64,000 nt of DNA. It comes from Voacanga thouarsii (Eukaryota > Streptophyta > Magnoliopsida > Gentianales > Apocynaceae). Each line of letters starts with the position of its first letter. Position 1 is the first letter of the stretch. The DNA lies in contig JANUWF010002362.1 in assembly GCA_026120185.1 (NCBI GenBank), forward strand, positions 2,383,001-2,447,000, in the 5' to 3' direction. Both the position numbers and the translations under genes were made by a program. A model generated the notes under the pieces. The model did not search any database and was not told the DNA's origin. It saw only the letters and a program-made list of their open reading frames with translations. This document shows positions 11,340 to 22,126 of this stretch, in pieces.

Positions 11340-11850
11340 AGTAAGTCCATAAGTTCCCACCCCTATGGCATCTAAGTCTCTTCTAAAAACTCTCTCCGCC
11401 AAAGGTTTGGTGAAAGGATCTGCTAGATTATTTTCTAAGGCAATCTGTTCCACCATGACTTCTCGTCTCTGGATGAAATCCCGGATCAGGTGGTACTTTC
11501 TCTCTATGTGCTTTCCCTTTTTGTGGTTCCTTGGTTCTTTAGATTATGAGACTGTACCAGTGTTGTCACAATACATCACAACCGGTTTGTCCACTTGTGG
11601 CACGACTCCAAGTTCTAAAAGGAACTTTCAGAGCCAAACTGCTTCTTTAGATGCCTCCAAAGTTGCCACATACTCAACTTCCATAGTTGAGTCAGCAATG
11701 CAAGATTACTTGATACTTCTCCATGAAATGGCTCCTCCAAACAAAGTGAAGGCATATCCATTAGTGAATTTTCTCTCATCTTTATCCGTCTGGAAGTCTG
11801 AGTCCGTATATCTTATAGGAATGAAGTCATCAGCCCTGTAAACCAATATA
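11340..11850 (-). pseudogene. Copia-A RNase H, broken
   Basis: Reading on the minus strand: YTDSDFQTDKDERK, then GGAISWRS, EVEYVATLEASKEAVWL, VVMYCDNTGTVS, KHIERKYHLIRDF and NLADPFTKPLAERVF. This is the complete order of a copia RNase H. Asp, Glu and Asp catalytic positions are readable. Stops follow WRSIK and interrupt WL-KFL and VS-SKEP, each where copia proteins normally have Gln or Trp. The plus-strand open frame at 11365-11841 is only its antisense. Confidence 0.87.
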
Positions 11851-12870
11851 TAATCTCTTGTGCCTTTAAGATATTTGAGAATATACTTTACAGCCTGCCA
11901 ATGAACCTTCCCAGGGTTTGACTGATATTTGCTAACTACGCCTACGACAAAGCAGATATCTGGCCTAGTATACAATATGGCATACATGAGACTTCCCACA
12001 ACTGAAGCATAGGGAATCCTACTCATTCTATCAATTTCTTCTTTAGACTTTTGACATTCCTTTGAAGAAAAAGATAACCCATATCTGCAAAGGATCAATG
12101 CCTCCTTGTATGAGTCCATGCTGAACTTGGTCAGCATCTTATCAATGTATGTAGTTTGGGATAAATCTAACATTCTCTACTTCCTATTTCTAAGAAACTT
12201 TATCTTGAGAATGTAACTGGCTTCACCCAAGTCCTTCATATTAAATTGACTAGATAACCAAACTTTAATAGATGACAATATCCCTACATCATTTCCAATG
12301 AGTAAAATGTGATCTACATACATGACAAGAAAAAATTACATTTTTACCTTCTAATTTCCTATACACACATAGTTCATCCTCATTTTGAATGAAACCGTAA
12401 AACTTTACAGTCTCATTGAAATTAATGTTCCATACTCTGGATGCCTGCTTAAGTCCATAAATAGATTTCTTAAACTTACAAACTATATATTCTTAGCCTT
12501 TAACAATAAAGCCTTCCAGTTGTGACATATAGATGTCTTCACTAAGATGGCCATTTAAAAATACCATATTGACATCCATTTGCCATATCTCATAGTCATA
12601 ATGATATGTGATGACAAGGAGGATATGATGGACTTAAGCATGGCTATCAGAGAAAAGGTTTCCTCATATCGATCCCTTCTTTTTTAGTATACCCTTTCGC
12701 CACAAGCCTAACTTTGAAGGTTTTCACCTTCCCATCCGTTCTCCTCTTTCTCTTGTATACCCACTTACACCCAATGGGTTTTATCCCTTTAAGTGAAGCT
12801 ACAAGATCCTAAACTTGATTGAAGTACATAAACTCAATCTCGACTTTCATTACTTCATGCCACAGGTCTG
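11851..12870 (-). pseudogene. Copia-A reverse transcriptase, catalytic box changed
   Basis: Minus strand reads GIKPIGCKWVYKRKR, then RLVAKGYTKKEGID, a frameshifted middle, MYVDHILLIGND, QFNMKDLGEA, LDLSQTTYIDKML, YASVVGSLMYAILYTRPDI and QAVKYILKYLKGT. The YVDD box reads YVDH, so one catalytic Asp is lost. 11706-12173 remains open for 155 codons across the RT thumb and into RNase H. Confidence 0.87.
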
Positions 12871-13257
12871 CATCAGTATCAGTAATAGCCTCTTCGTATC
12901 TAATGGGATCGTGTTCCTAATAGTCGGAGACTAGGTTAAAAGCCTGTCCAGTCCATCTCTCTGGAACTCTAGATATCCTCCCATTACGACAAGGCTCCAT
13001 TTGTATAGGTTCCTAAGGTTGTGCCTTTTCTTGTTCTATAATCAGGTTAGGAGAAGTTGATTCAGAAGATAACTTCTCTTCAAGTTCCAACTTTGTCGAA
13101 CCTTTAGTGGATGTACATTGTTCATCCACCAACTATCTAGCATTAGTACTCACAAGTACCTTATGCTTCTTGAAATGATAAAAGTTACCACACTTTGTAG
13201 CTTTTGGATACCCAACAAAATAACATAATTCTAATTTTGATTCTAACTTGTCTCCCA
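12871..13257 (-). pseudogene. Copia-A end of integrase and integrase-RT linker
   Basis: Minus strand starts MGDKLESKLELCYFVGYPK, the standard end of a copia integrase (usually preceded by CPAFV). An acidic and Ser-rich linker and the RT entry (WHEVMKVEIEFM) follow. The zinc-binding domain and DDE core should lie right of 13257 but are absent. Confidence 0.8.
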
Positions 13258-13500
13258 TGTGAAACTCCAAGTAAAGCCAACCCTAGTGTAAGGGGGTCGG
13301 GATGCATATCATATTTTCTTGCATGCATAAAAATATTTTTGATGATTTTATGTGCTTTGAATTTGTGATTTGTAGTCTAGATGGCTTAATTGTGCTTAGT
13401 GAGTAAGAAGGGCAAAATAGTAATTTTTGCTTGAGGTGGAAATAGGGAGATAGCTTGAGGGTTCAATAGGAAAAATATTTGGGAGAGAAAATAAGAATAA

Positions 13501-13574
13501 GAGTTGTTGTAGTTTAGTGGTTAAAGTTTTGGAATAAATCATTGAGGTCTTGAGTTCAAAATTCATCATTTAAG
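13501..13574 (+). other. tRNA-like module in solo gypsy LTR
   Basis: Same module as at 4627, starting 243 bases into the LTR. The A-box-like part reads TAGTTTAGTGGTTAAAG and the B-box-like part GAGTTCAAAATTC. It is the most decayed of the three plus-strand copies. Confidence 0.5.
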
Positions 13575-15168
13575 TTTTAGCATGATTAAATGTTATTTTT
13601 GATAGGTAGGCTATTTTCGGCCTTACATGCCTTCGGGAGGAGTAGGGATGTTGTCCTAGGGAAGACATGAAAGGAATGTCCTAATTCCACTATTGTGCCC
13701 TACAAAAAATCCCTAAGGGATTCATACCTTTTTTATTCTCTAACTTACCTTAATTCTTGACCAAATAAGTTACTCAATTTATTCAAACCATTTTATTTCC
13801 AGAAAATTCTAGCAAGCTTCCTTGATCTTGGAGTTTCGAAACTACCTATAGGAGGGTAGCATATTGGCCAAAAATGGGGAAGAGTTATGGAAGGTTCCCA
13901 AGAGAATTTATCTCCATGGTTGAACCTTCAAACTCCACCCTATGAGTGATCATCTTCTTCTTGTAGCAAACTAGAAATTTTTCCAACTTCTTGATCAGTT
14001 CAATTGTCGAAACCTTCAGCCATCTCTCCCTCTCAAATACTGCCAGAAAAATAACCAATTTAGTGAGCTTGAAGACTGAAAACTTCAGCCAAAATCGGAT
14101 AGCACAAAAGCTGTGCAAACCAGAAAAATCCCTGGACAATTTTCGCAGCTTGGTGAGCCAAGAACCAAGCTGTTTCTTCCACCTTTCCAACCATCAATTC
14201 AACCATGTATTTCCTCCATAAAGAAGGCTAGAAACCAGCCTTAAAAGACCCTCCAAAACACCTTCAAACCTTCTGCAAGTTGGCTGAAACATGGTAGAAA
14301 AATCTGCACATAAATTCCAGCGAGTCAAGAGAAATACCAACCAGAAATTCCAACTTTATTTCTTCCTCACCCTTGTTCAAAACTCACACCATCTTTCTGT
14401 AAAACTCACCTTGGTCAGCCATGAACTGAACTTCATCATCCCCACCATTGTTCTACACGAAAAGAGCTCCATGGCTACCCCTTAAATCACTCCATCAATT
14501 GCTGCAATCAAGCCTTCATTTGGAGTCCAAAATTCCAGCAATTATTTCATCAAACTTCCATGGATTAAGCCTCAACTATCCAGAGAATTTCCTCACCATT
14601 ACACTCCATAATTCAGCCACCCTAAAGCTCATTCAAACATCATTCATCTCAGTAAAATTCCAGCCAAACCAGACGGCCATTGAAGCTCCCAAAAGACCTC
14701 CCTTGACCAAGAACTTTATACTATATTTGCTACCATAATTCACCCCCTAAACTTCTCCTTTTGAATTTCAAACAACCAGCTTTCCTTCTTCTCCCAAATC
14801 TAAAAATCAATTACCAGAATTCTCCAATCCATTCGTCCACTCTTCCCAAGAAAAATTTCGGTCAGCTTTCTTCTATTCTCTCCATTCTCTCTAAATCTCC
14901 AAGAACACCAAGAACACACACCACCATTCTCCATGCCTAAGACCACTCTAAACCTCTTCAATCTTCTCCAATAACTCCAGATCACACCTACTCATCCTCT
15001 TGAATCCATTTCTACAATTTATAACATCAAACGTTGAAATCATGATTTTACTTTCGAATAAAAAATCAGAATTTTCATTGAAGGCTCAAGAACACTCTCA
15101 AGGTAAGCATGAACGATTATGTTCATCTTTCTTCCTCTTCAACCATTAATGAAATATACTAATAATCT

Positions 15169-15187
15169 TTCTCTCTCTCTCTCTGTC

Positions 15188-15234
<47 letters not shown>
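15169..15234. repeat. (CT)n microsatellite with CTGT interruptions
   Basis: CT repeats interrupted twice by CTGT, at the same LTR position as 6307-6355 and 57679-57767. Confidence 0.95.
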
Positions 15235-15237
<3 letters not shown>

Positions 15238-17526
15238 CCGAATGGTTACTCCAACCACGGCCATGTTTCTTCTTTCTTCTTGGACGGATCAAGCTTTCCA
15301 AGCGTGAGGATTCTTTTCAAACATCTTCAAGATAGTCATCATTCAAGTAAGTCTATTCAAACTTCTCTTTAAATTCGAGATTCATGTCTCTTGTACGTAG
15401 TTGGACGAGGATGGAATATATTTGGATATTGAGTATGTGTTTTTAAGATGGAGTTGGGATTGATGCATGAGGTTGATTGGCTTGGTTGAATTTTATGATG
15501 TTTTAGGGTTTGTTGCATGTCTTCATGTTGTGAATAGTATGAATGAATAAGCATGATAGATATTATGTCACCTTTGGAAAATAGGGTTTTATGATCGTGT
15601 GTCCATGTTGAAGCCATGAATATGAGTATGTTTAATGGAGTTTGGATCATGTGTTGGTAGATTTGGATCTATGCTTTTATTCATGTTTGGATGGTTTGTT
15701 GATTGGTGTAGAGTGTATGTTCATGTTTATGGATAGCTATAGGAATTATGATCATGGCCTTGTTGTTTCTAATCTATTTAAGTTAGCCAATTTTATTTCA
15801 TTAATAAAAAAATTAATACTATATTTCTTCTAGAGATTTCAAAAACCCTAGGAAAATGTGGATTTGGATTGTTATATGAAATAATGATATTTTAACCAAA
15901 TAAATGATATCTTTTATTAAGATTAAAATATAAAAATATTATATATAACAATAACATTAAATAAAACCTTTTATATAAATAATCATGATAGGTAAAATAA
16001 TAATCTTGTAAGTCATATATTCATAAATACAAGTAAAAATTTATCCATTATCCTTTTAATCAAACATATTAAAATTTACTTCTTAATAATCTTATTTAGT
16101 AATTATTTTCTAACCATTAATTATTAATAGATTATTATTTTAAATAATATCATCAAGGACCTAGGACCCTTCATCAAATAAACCCTAGTTTATTTATAGC
16201 AAGATTTAAACCTACAACTTATTAGTCACTATTTCACAAACCCTAGTTATTTTATTATCAAGCTAGATTTATTTTATAAAATCCTTTTGATTATCTAGCC
16301 TTAAAGTCTGGAACACTAGGGACATGATTGTAGTAAGTGGAGTTAGGATTATTTATGAAAGCAAATTTTGGCTTGAGTTTGATTATGTCTTATGTCCACC
16401 CCAGGCAGAGTTAGGTCCGCTTTTGGAGATCTCTAATTTATCTCAAGTAAAGGATCAAGTAAGCTCCTGCATAAAACTTTTTTGTTGCAAAAAGTTATTA
16501 TGGCAAGCTAAACACGAAGTTTGTGAACACTGATGTAGTAAAGGCAATTAGGGGCTATTTCCTTTCTTGTTTCAGTCAGACCAACTATTTGAAACACAAC
16601 AAGCAGTTTTACTCAATTACTAAACTGTTTCTAAAATTAATTTTGACAAGGACTTTGGAAACCCTTGATTGCCATTTTCAAGTAAAGCTATGTTTTATCA
16701 GTTTTCTCCCAAGTGGAATAAAGTACGTTGAGTACTCAATAAGGGTAGGCTAGTAGTACAAGTTTTGAGGAGCAAGAGTGAGTCTTCTAGCAGGAGCCCA
16801 CCTCCAGAAGGTGAACTCAACTTAGAAAAACATCAGTACTACTTAGTCATGCCGGTCCGAGCTAGCAGGTTCTGTCATGTGGACTGTGTGTTGCCGGAGT
16901 GGACAACCGGTTTTGTTTGGGTGTAGAGAATGAGGAGTATCTTACCTGTTAGGCCGATCACCTACCTTTTTATCAGTCTGCATAAAGTGTGGCATTCTGA
17001 CCGTTGTATGGTTATGGGGCCCAATGTGTGGTAACCCATGGCTACCCTTTTGAGTGTTTGATTTTATTGTACATGTATGGTTGGAAAAGCCAAAACGCAA
17101 CTCTTGATTTTGAACATTGTTTGTTGCTTACCAGTATTTTTCTTATGAAGTTCTTACACCTTGCATTCATGAACTATTTTCACTGGACACTCAAAGCACA
17201 CACAGACTTACTGAGATTTTTATCCCATCACCCCTTTTGCCATGTTTTCAGGTCAGTCCTGCTGTGGAGATGAGTAGATAGTTTGTGCTTGCTTTGAAGT
17301 CCTTGTGTTATTTTCTTTATGTATTGCTTTGAGAGACGAGAGTATTCAATGTATTGATAGATTTGTCTTGAATTTTTGGATTGCAATAAGTTTTAATTTT
17401 AATGTATTGTTTTATTTTTATTTGTGTGACCTAGTTATAAAGACCCCTTGTCCTTTGGACAGGGCGACATCTCCAGCCCTGTTGGGCCTAGGTAGTGGCG
17501 TTGCGCCTAGGTAGTGGGGTGTTACA

Positions 17527-18113
17527 CCATCTCTATTATGTTTAACAAGATTGATTCAATTATTAGAAAAACTGACATAGCTTCTTGGGAAGATTAACAG
17601 TTTCCTAAGCTAAGTGTGTTAACCACTACAAATTAATTTCCCTTCTAGGTAGTGATCTAGAAGATAAATCCGTTGAGGGGATGGCTATTTCTTCTCATTT
17701 CTTATGGACATGCCTCATACTATAACCTCCAATGTGGCCTAGCTAATCAAAGTACGTGTCCCGGGTTATTAATTTTATCCTTTCACTACTTCTAGATCCT
17801 TGTGGTATCTCCACCCTATACAGGTTCACTCCCAGGGTAATGCGAGGAGACTCACCATCTCTAATGAGGATTGTGATGGAAGCTATGGGGCCATTAGAAC
17901 CCCTCTCCCACTTAGTTTTTTAAATAGGAGTTTTCATGAAAAAATATCCTTTGAAAATTTTCAATTAAGTTCTTTAACTTAAAATTAAAATATCTAAATT
18001 CACAAAAATTTCAATGTCAAAGTTTATACCATTTCAGAAAATTTTCCATGGATTATTTTCATTTAAGTTAAAAACTTATAATTTCAAAAATTTTCATTAA
18101 AACTTTCTAAGGA
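17527..18113. other. Unassigned stretch
   Basis: No recognisable coding domain, LTR end or RNA gene. The right portion (about 17930-18113) is AT-rich with runs such as AAAATTTTC. It appears to resume after the TR-GAG-like element (from 23381), so it is probably the older sequence into which that element inserted. It contains CACTACAAATTAA near 17623, but without the subterminal repeats that would support a CACTA end. Confidence 0.4.
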
Positions 18114-18118
18114 TTTTG

Positions 18119-19338
18119 TGATTTGATCTTGGAAAGCACCAAACTTTTGGATTAAACTCAAGAACAAGAAACCTAACAAACCCATACACAAGAACACAAA
18201 AATGCTAGGAAATTAACACTCTTGTGGTAATGTGAATTTAGCCTACTTCAAAAACACCTTAACACCCTAATCTAACTATAGATTAGAATACCAAGGATAG
18301 GAATTTGAAGGCACCTAAATCAATCCTATCAAACACACTAGGCAACCTAGCACATAATAATAAAGATGAAGTTGAGATAATCCCTTAAGATTTAGAGACA
18401 ACATCAAATGTGGGACTAAATCCTTTAGTTTACTCTTAATGTTTAATGGAATCACCCGTGAGGATCAACCTCAAGAACTCTCTCTCTAGAGAGAAAATCT
18501 GAATTCTCCTTCTCAAAATATCAAAGATATGTTTACAAAGCTATAATAGCCTATTTATAGTTGCTTTGTCGTAAACTATTAACCAACTAAACCTAAATAT
18601 TAAATGGCCTTAATACCAATTTTGAGGCCCCATTACATGCCTTAAAATAGGTTAAAACAAAATAAAAGTTGTGGAAATGAAATTAAAACTGGAAAGGCTG
18701 AAAATAGGAAAATTTGCAAAAGTTCAGAACTAGCCAGAATAGGGCCGGCGCCAGGTCGGTCTCCTGGGAGTGGTGCCGGGTTCAATCTGGAGGAATAGTT
18801 CTCGTGCACAAAAGTCAGAACAAATAAATGAGCTTTTTCAGTCTATAGTCGGTGCCGAGTGGGGCTGCTAGGGCTGGTGCCAAGTCTGTTCTATTGGAAC
18901 AATACCTGCGTAAAAAATTGAAGAATTGTTGCAGATCACAGCCGGCGCCAAGTTAGTTCTAGGCAGCCTCTCTTATTTTGATGCACTCCAACCCCTGCTT
19001 ATTTGACCTCCATTCCTTTTCTATGTGTTCTCTTGATCTTCCAAATGAAATGTTGGTCGTCTCAAGCTCTCCTTGTTAGTTCTTTGGTCTTTATTCCTTG
19101 TTTCAATGTTGGCTTGATTCTCCACTTAGATTGTTGTTCCTTTTGTGTTCCGTTTACAACTCCCTTCATTACCCATCTCTTGACAATCTTTTTTGCTCTT
19201 GGCTTGTATGCTTGGATGGCTTGAAAATACTCTCGAAACTTCTTGAATGTTTAATGTTCCCATGGAAATTTGAAGCAAGTCATGACTTTCCATTCCCCTC
19301 CTTTATATGCGCCTTGTTTCATAGATAGATTCCTATCA
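18119..19338 (-). repeat. TR-GAG-like element, 3' LTR (1220 bp)
   Basis: Left end TGATTTGATCTTGG and right end CCTATCA, matching 22127-23375 throughout. It carries two full and one partial copy of the GGYGCC module (18743-18960). The open frames at 19003-19328 lie in this repeat, have no recognisable domain and are probably chance. Confidence 0.88.
18743..18960. repeat. GGYGCC bipartite modules in 3' LTR
   Basis: Modules at 18743-18790 and 18850-18895 each hold two GGYGCC half-sites about 25 bases apart, ending in a TTCWATY-like tail. A single half-site follows at 18941-18960. The same layout occurs at 22753-23000, 29190-29316 and 36247-36400. Confidence 0.65.
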
Positions 19339-19345
19339 TTTTCCT
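19339..19345 (-). promoter_or_regulatory. Short polypurine tract of TR-GAG-like element
   Basis: On the minus strand AGGAAAA directly precedes the TGAT start of the 3' LTR. Short, but correctly placed. Confidence 0.5.
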
Positions 19346-19809
19346 GGATGATTCGTCCTAGAATCGATGCGCCTTGCTGCTTGTATGAATTTCCCAGCAT
19401 AAGAATTTAGACAAGAGTTTGTGTCTGAAAAGTAAAAATTTAGGCTTTTGCTCCACAACTCCTGACTTATTTCCTCTCTTCTCAACCCAAATTTGCACTA
19501 TCACCTTACTTCGCTCTTTTTCCTCCCTCTTATTGTTTTCACCTCTCCAAACCTAAGTCTGCACTCCTATTCTACCTTCTTACTCCCTCACGTGTTCTCT
19601 TTCCTCCCTTGTTTTTGCTTGCATTTGGAGTTCTAAGCTCTTTTTTTCTTCTTCTGTTCTTCTCTAATTTTCTCTCATCTCTTGCTCTTATTTTTCCCTC
19701 TGTCACTTTTCCCTCTCTTTTTTTCTCTTCTCTTTTTATCTTCCTCCCTCAAAATGTTTTGATCTTTTATAATCTCACTTAGGGACATAAGGTAAATTAT
19801 GAATTTTTT
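19346..19809 (-). other. Interior between protease and polypurine tract, no coding
   Basis: Pyrimidine-rich on the plus strand, so purine-rich in the element's sense. No reading frame with recognisable motifs. In an autonomous relative, RT, RNase H and integrase would stand between protease and polypurine tract. Only about 460 bases remain here. Confidence 0.5.
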
Positions 19810-20211
19810 TCAATCCTTATGCAAAGAGTAAGTGTTTTTCTTTCCATAGTGAACTACCTCTCTATCATATAGCCAAAGCCTTCCCAACAATATATACCCA
19901 ACATGCATGGGAAACACATCACACATCACCTTATCTTTATATCCCCCTATGACAATTGTAACCTTGACTTGTTTGTTCATCTTTACTTCACCACAATTGT
20001 TCAACCATTGAAGCTTATAAGGCTTAGGATATTTTAAGGTCTCCATTCCCAATTCCTTCACCAATGTAGCACTAATCACATTTTTACAACTTCCTCCATC
20101 AATAATCAAGCTACACGATTTTTTTTTTATTTGACACCTTGAATAGAAAATATTTTCTCTTTGTAGATCCTCTTTTCTTTCAACCACATAAGCTTTAACA
20201 ATTTCCCTCAT
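19810..20211 (-). CDS. Gypsy-type aspartic protease domain (133 codons open)
   Basis: Retroviral-type protease segment of a gypsy polyprotein. The active site reads LIIDGGSCKNVIS (D-G-G-S, usual for the plant gypsy subgroup with DGGS). It is followed by KYPKPYKLQWLNNCGEVK and a second core strand HVGYILLGRLWLYD. The frame opens within the polyprotein at about 20211 and ends at a stop after SLHKD, before any RT. The open length is unusually clean compared with other coding remnants in this window, but an intact function is not implied. Confidence 0.75.
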   Translation of the reverse strand: MREIVKAYVVERKEDLQRENIFYSRCQIKKKSCSLIIDGGSCKNVISATLVKELGMETLKYPKPYKLQWLNNCGEVKMNKQVKVTIVIGGYKDKVMCDVFPMHVGYILLGRLWLYDREVVHYGKKNTYSLHKD

Positions 20212-20256
20212 AACACCAATTAACGCACATGGTTTCTCAAGTGTATCCTCATCTCT

Positions 20257-20940
20257 TCAATCCATTCTATCTCCTCCACTAGATTTGGTGTCATTTTTTA
20301 AAGTTGAACTAGATGCTTCATTCTCACTAATTTCATTCATTCTCATTTGATTTTGCACCACCTCTGGCCAACTCCTCTTTTTCTCCTCTTGTGGATGTAA
20401 ACTTTCTCCCATTTCATGAGTAATTGAAGCACTTTGGGAGCCTTTATCCATTGCACACATTTGCTTTCCTTCTACCTTATTCCTTGAATGCATTTGCTTT
20501 TCAACAAAGTCTACTCCATTTTGCTCAACTCCTTCTGGCTCATTCTCCTCTAACACTCCCAATGGGTTTGACTCATTCTCTAAGAAAAAGAGAATGTTGT
20601 AAAATTCCTTAGTTGCCCTATTTGTTGAACTCAATAGATCCATTTCTTCTTCTTCATTATCACTAAGCTCCTCATCAATCTTATCGACAGTTTGCGTAGC
20701 CACTTTAGTCTCAAATCTAGCCTTTTGCTTTCTAGTTTGTCTCTCTCCTTCGCAATTGTGTCCCTCATAAAATCTTTCATATGCCAATTTATTTGGACAA
20801 TCAACCTTTGTGTGCCTTGTACTACAATAAATCTCATAAGTTAATTCTCCACTACTCCTTTATTTAACTCCTTTTGGACAATCATAAGAAGTGTGCTCAA
20901 AGCTCCGACACATTCTGCATTCACGCCTCCTTAAGTTCTT
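20257..20940 (-). pseudogene. TR-GAG-like nucleocapsid: CCHC knuckles and acidic linker
   Basis: Minus strand reads ECRMCRSFEHTSYDCPKG, a perfect C-x2-C-x4-H-x4-C knuckle (about 20880-20920). A second knuckle (YCSTRHTKVDCPNK) lacks one Cys. The open frame 20257-20787 then carries a Glu/Asn-rich linker (ELSDNEEEEMDLL and similar) leading to the protease. A stop lies between the two knuckles. The nucleocapsid would bind element RNA during packaging. Confidence 0.7.
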
Positions 20941-21349
20941 TTACACCCCATGCTTGGTTGTTTTTTGCACTTCTCCCACATAAACTTCCTCATTCCAATA
21001 TTCCTCACTCTTATGTCCTTGTTTTTCATATTCCAATTTTGTTCCTTAAAACTACCATATCCTTCCCCATTTGAATAAGATTCTCCATTGTTTTCACTCT
21101 CCCAACTCCAATCTTCCATAGGACTTAAGTTCTCAAATTCTGGATCACTTTCTCCTAGGTCTCCTTCATAGCTATCATATTCCATTCCTCTTCTACTTAG
21201 CCCTCATCATGTTCATCCATATATTCCATACTCTCATAATCATCCTCATCATATTCTTGCTCATGTTCATTATATTCCTCATAACTACTCTCACTATAGC
21301 AAGACTCCTCATCATAGTCATATTCTTCACTTTCACTCCAACTAGCCAT
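20941..21349 (-). pseudogene. TR-GAG-like acidic N-terminal Gag segment, frameshifted
   Basis: From the ATG at 21347-21349 the minus strand encodes a Glu/Asp/Tyr/Ser-rich 50-codon segment (begins MASWSESEEYDYDEESC, stop at 21197-21199). A second acidic frame at 20931-21185 (begins MEYDSYEGDLGESDPEF) carries on the same composition, so a frameshift separates them. The space between this and the knuckles is too short for a normal capsid domain, which appears to be missing. Confidence 0.55.
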
Positions 21350-22111
21350 TGTGAAGTTCTTTCAAGAGTAATACTCCAAAATGTAAATAGGAAACACAAG
21401 AGAATTCTCATTGCAATCCCTCACATGTTTACACTCAATTTTAGTGGTCACTCTTCACTCGTGTTTGCACTCTTCTTGGCTTTGTAAAATGAGCTCACTC
21501 TCTTGCCTTTTTCAATTTCTCAATTCCACACTCAAGTTCTTCCCAACTCTTTCCCACTTCAAAGGATTTAGTTCTACTAATCAAGTCATCTAAATTCCAA
21601 AGAATAAGAAAGAAAGGTGTCTTAAAGGCAATTTATCAAACACTCGGTGTGCAATAAAGAAGATGCATAGATTTTAAAGAGTTGTTACACTAAGTGATGC
21701 TATCACAACCTCAATCACAATTTAGCAATTAACAATCACTTAAATGCTCTTTGCTAAACAAATTATTCATCATACTTTGTGAATGGAAGTTTTGGTAGTC
21801 AAGCATGAGCATTCACAATTCATTAGGACAATATATCAAACACATTTAATGCAATCTCGTAACTCAATGTTGTATAGCAAATTTCAGCTTAGTTTTGGCT
21901 CCAAATCAACAAATTTTAACATCAAATGACTCCTCAAACATCAATATACCAAATAGGGTCAAATTAACAACATTACCATGGCACAATTTCAAGTTTTTGA
22001 CATCCAAAAATTGTGAGAGAAAAAGTGACGAAAATTTGAAAATCAATAGATCTTGAAGAAGATTGTACCTTAGCCCAAAGAAAATTGGTTGATTAGAATC
22101 AACACAATGGA
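21350..22111 (-). other. TR-GAG-like leader between primer site and gag
   Basis: About 760 bases downstream of the primer-binding site on the minus strand, with no recognisable domain. The plus-strand frame 21209-21487 is the complement of the acidic gag codons. Confidence 0.5.
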
Positions 22112-22124
22112 AACTCTAATACCA
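22112..22124 (-). promoter_or_regulatory. Primer-binding site (initiator tRNA-Met type)
   Basis: On the minus strand TGGTATTAGAGTT follows the 5' LTR after a two-base AG spacer. The usual plant initiator tRNA-Met site is TGGTATCAGAGC. It fixes the reading direction of the element as minus. Confidence 0.8.
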
Positions 22125-22126
22125 CT

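Larger units (their letters stand above)
9396..13257 (-). mobile_element. Copia-A: 3' half of a Ty1/copia element
   Basis: Minus-strand element. Reading right to left it has the end of integrase, RT, RNase H, polypurine tract and 3' LTR. Gag, protease, most of integrase and the 5' LTR are missing. The right side ends abruptly at the solo gypsy LTR (13258), and the sequence beyond that LTR (17527 on) does not continue the copia frame. So more than a simple insertion happened here. The left limit is approximate. Confidence 0.88.
13258..17526 (+). repeat. Solo gypsy LTR (same family as gypsy-1 and gypsy-3)
   Basis: Starts TGTGAAACTCC and ends GGGGTGTTACA, aligning end to end with 4384-8628 and 55785-60079. 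Nothing resembling a polypurine tract precedes it and no primer-binding site follows it, so it is a solo LTR. Flanking bases TCCCA (left) and CCATC (right) are not a clean duplication, which suggests a rearranged junction. Near the 3' end the phrase GCCTAGGTAGTGG is duplicated with a short spacer (17487-17517). Confidence 0.9.

Noticed and set aside
11365..11841. 158-codon plus-strand ORF
   Set aside because: Exact antisense of the copia-A RNase H, whose motifs are clear on the minus strand.
17618..17640. CACTACAAATTAA as a possible second CACTA terminus
   Set aside because: No subterminal repeats nearby, no GAAA extension, and it does not form an inverted match to the end at 9129.
20874..21487. 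Plus-strand ORFs rich in Ile, Leu and Phe
   Set aside because: They are the complement of the acidic, Glu/Asp-rich gag codons of the minus-strand element.
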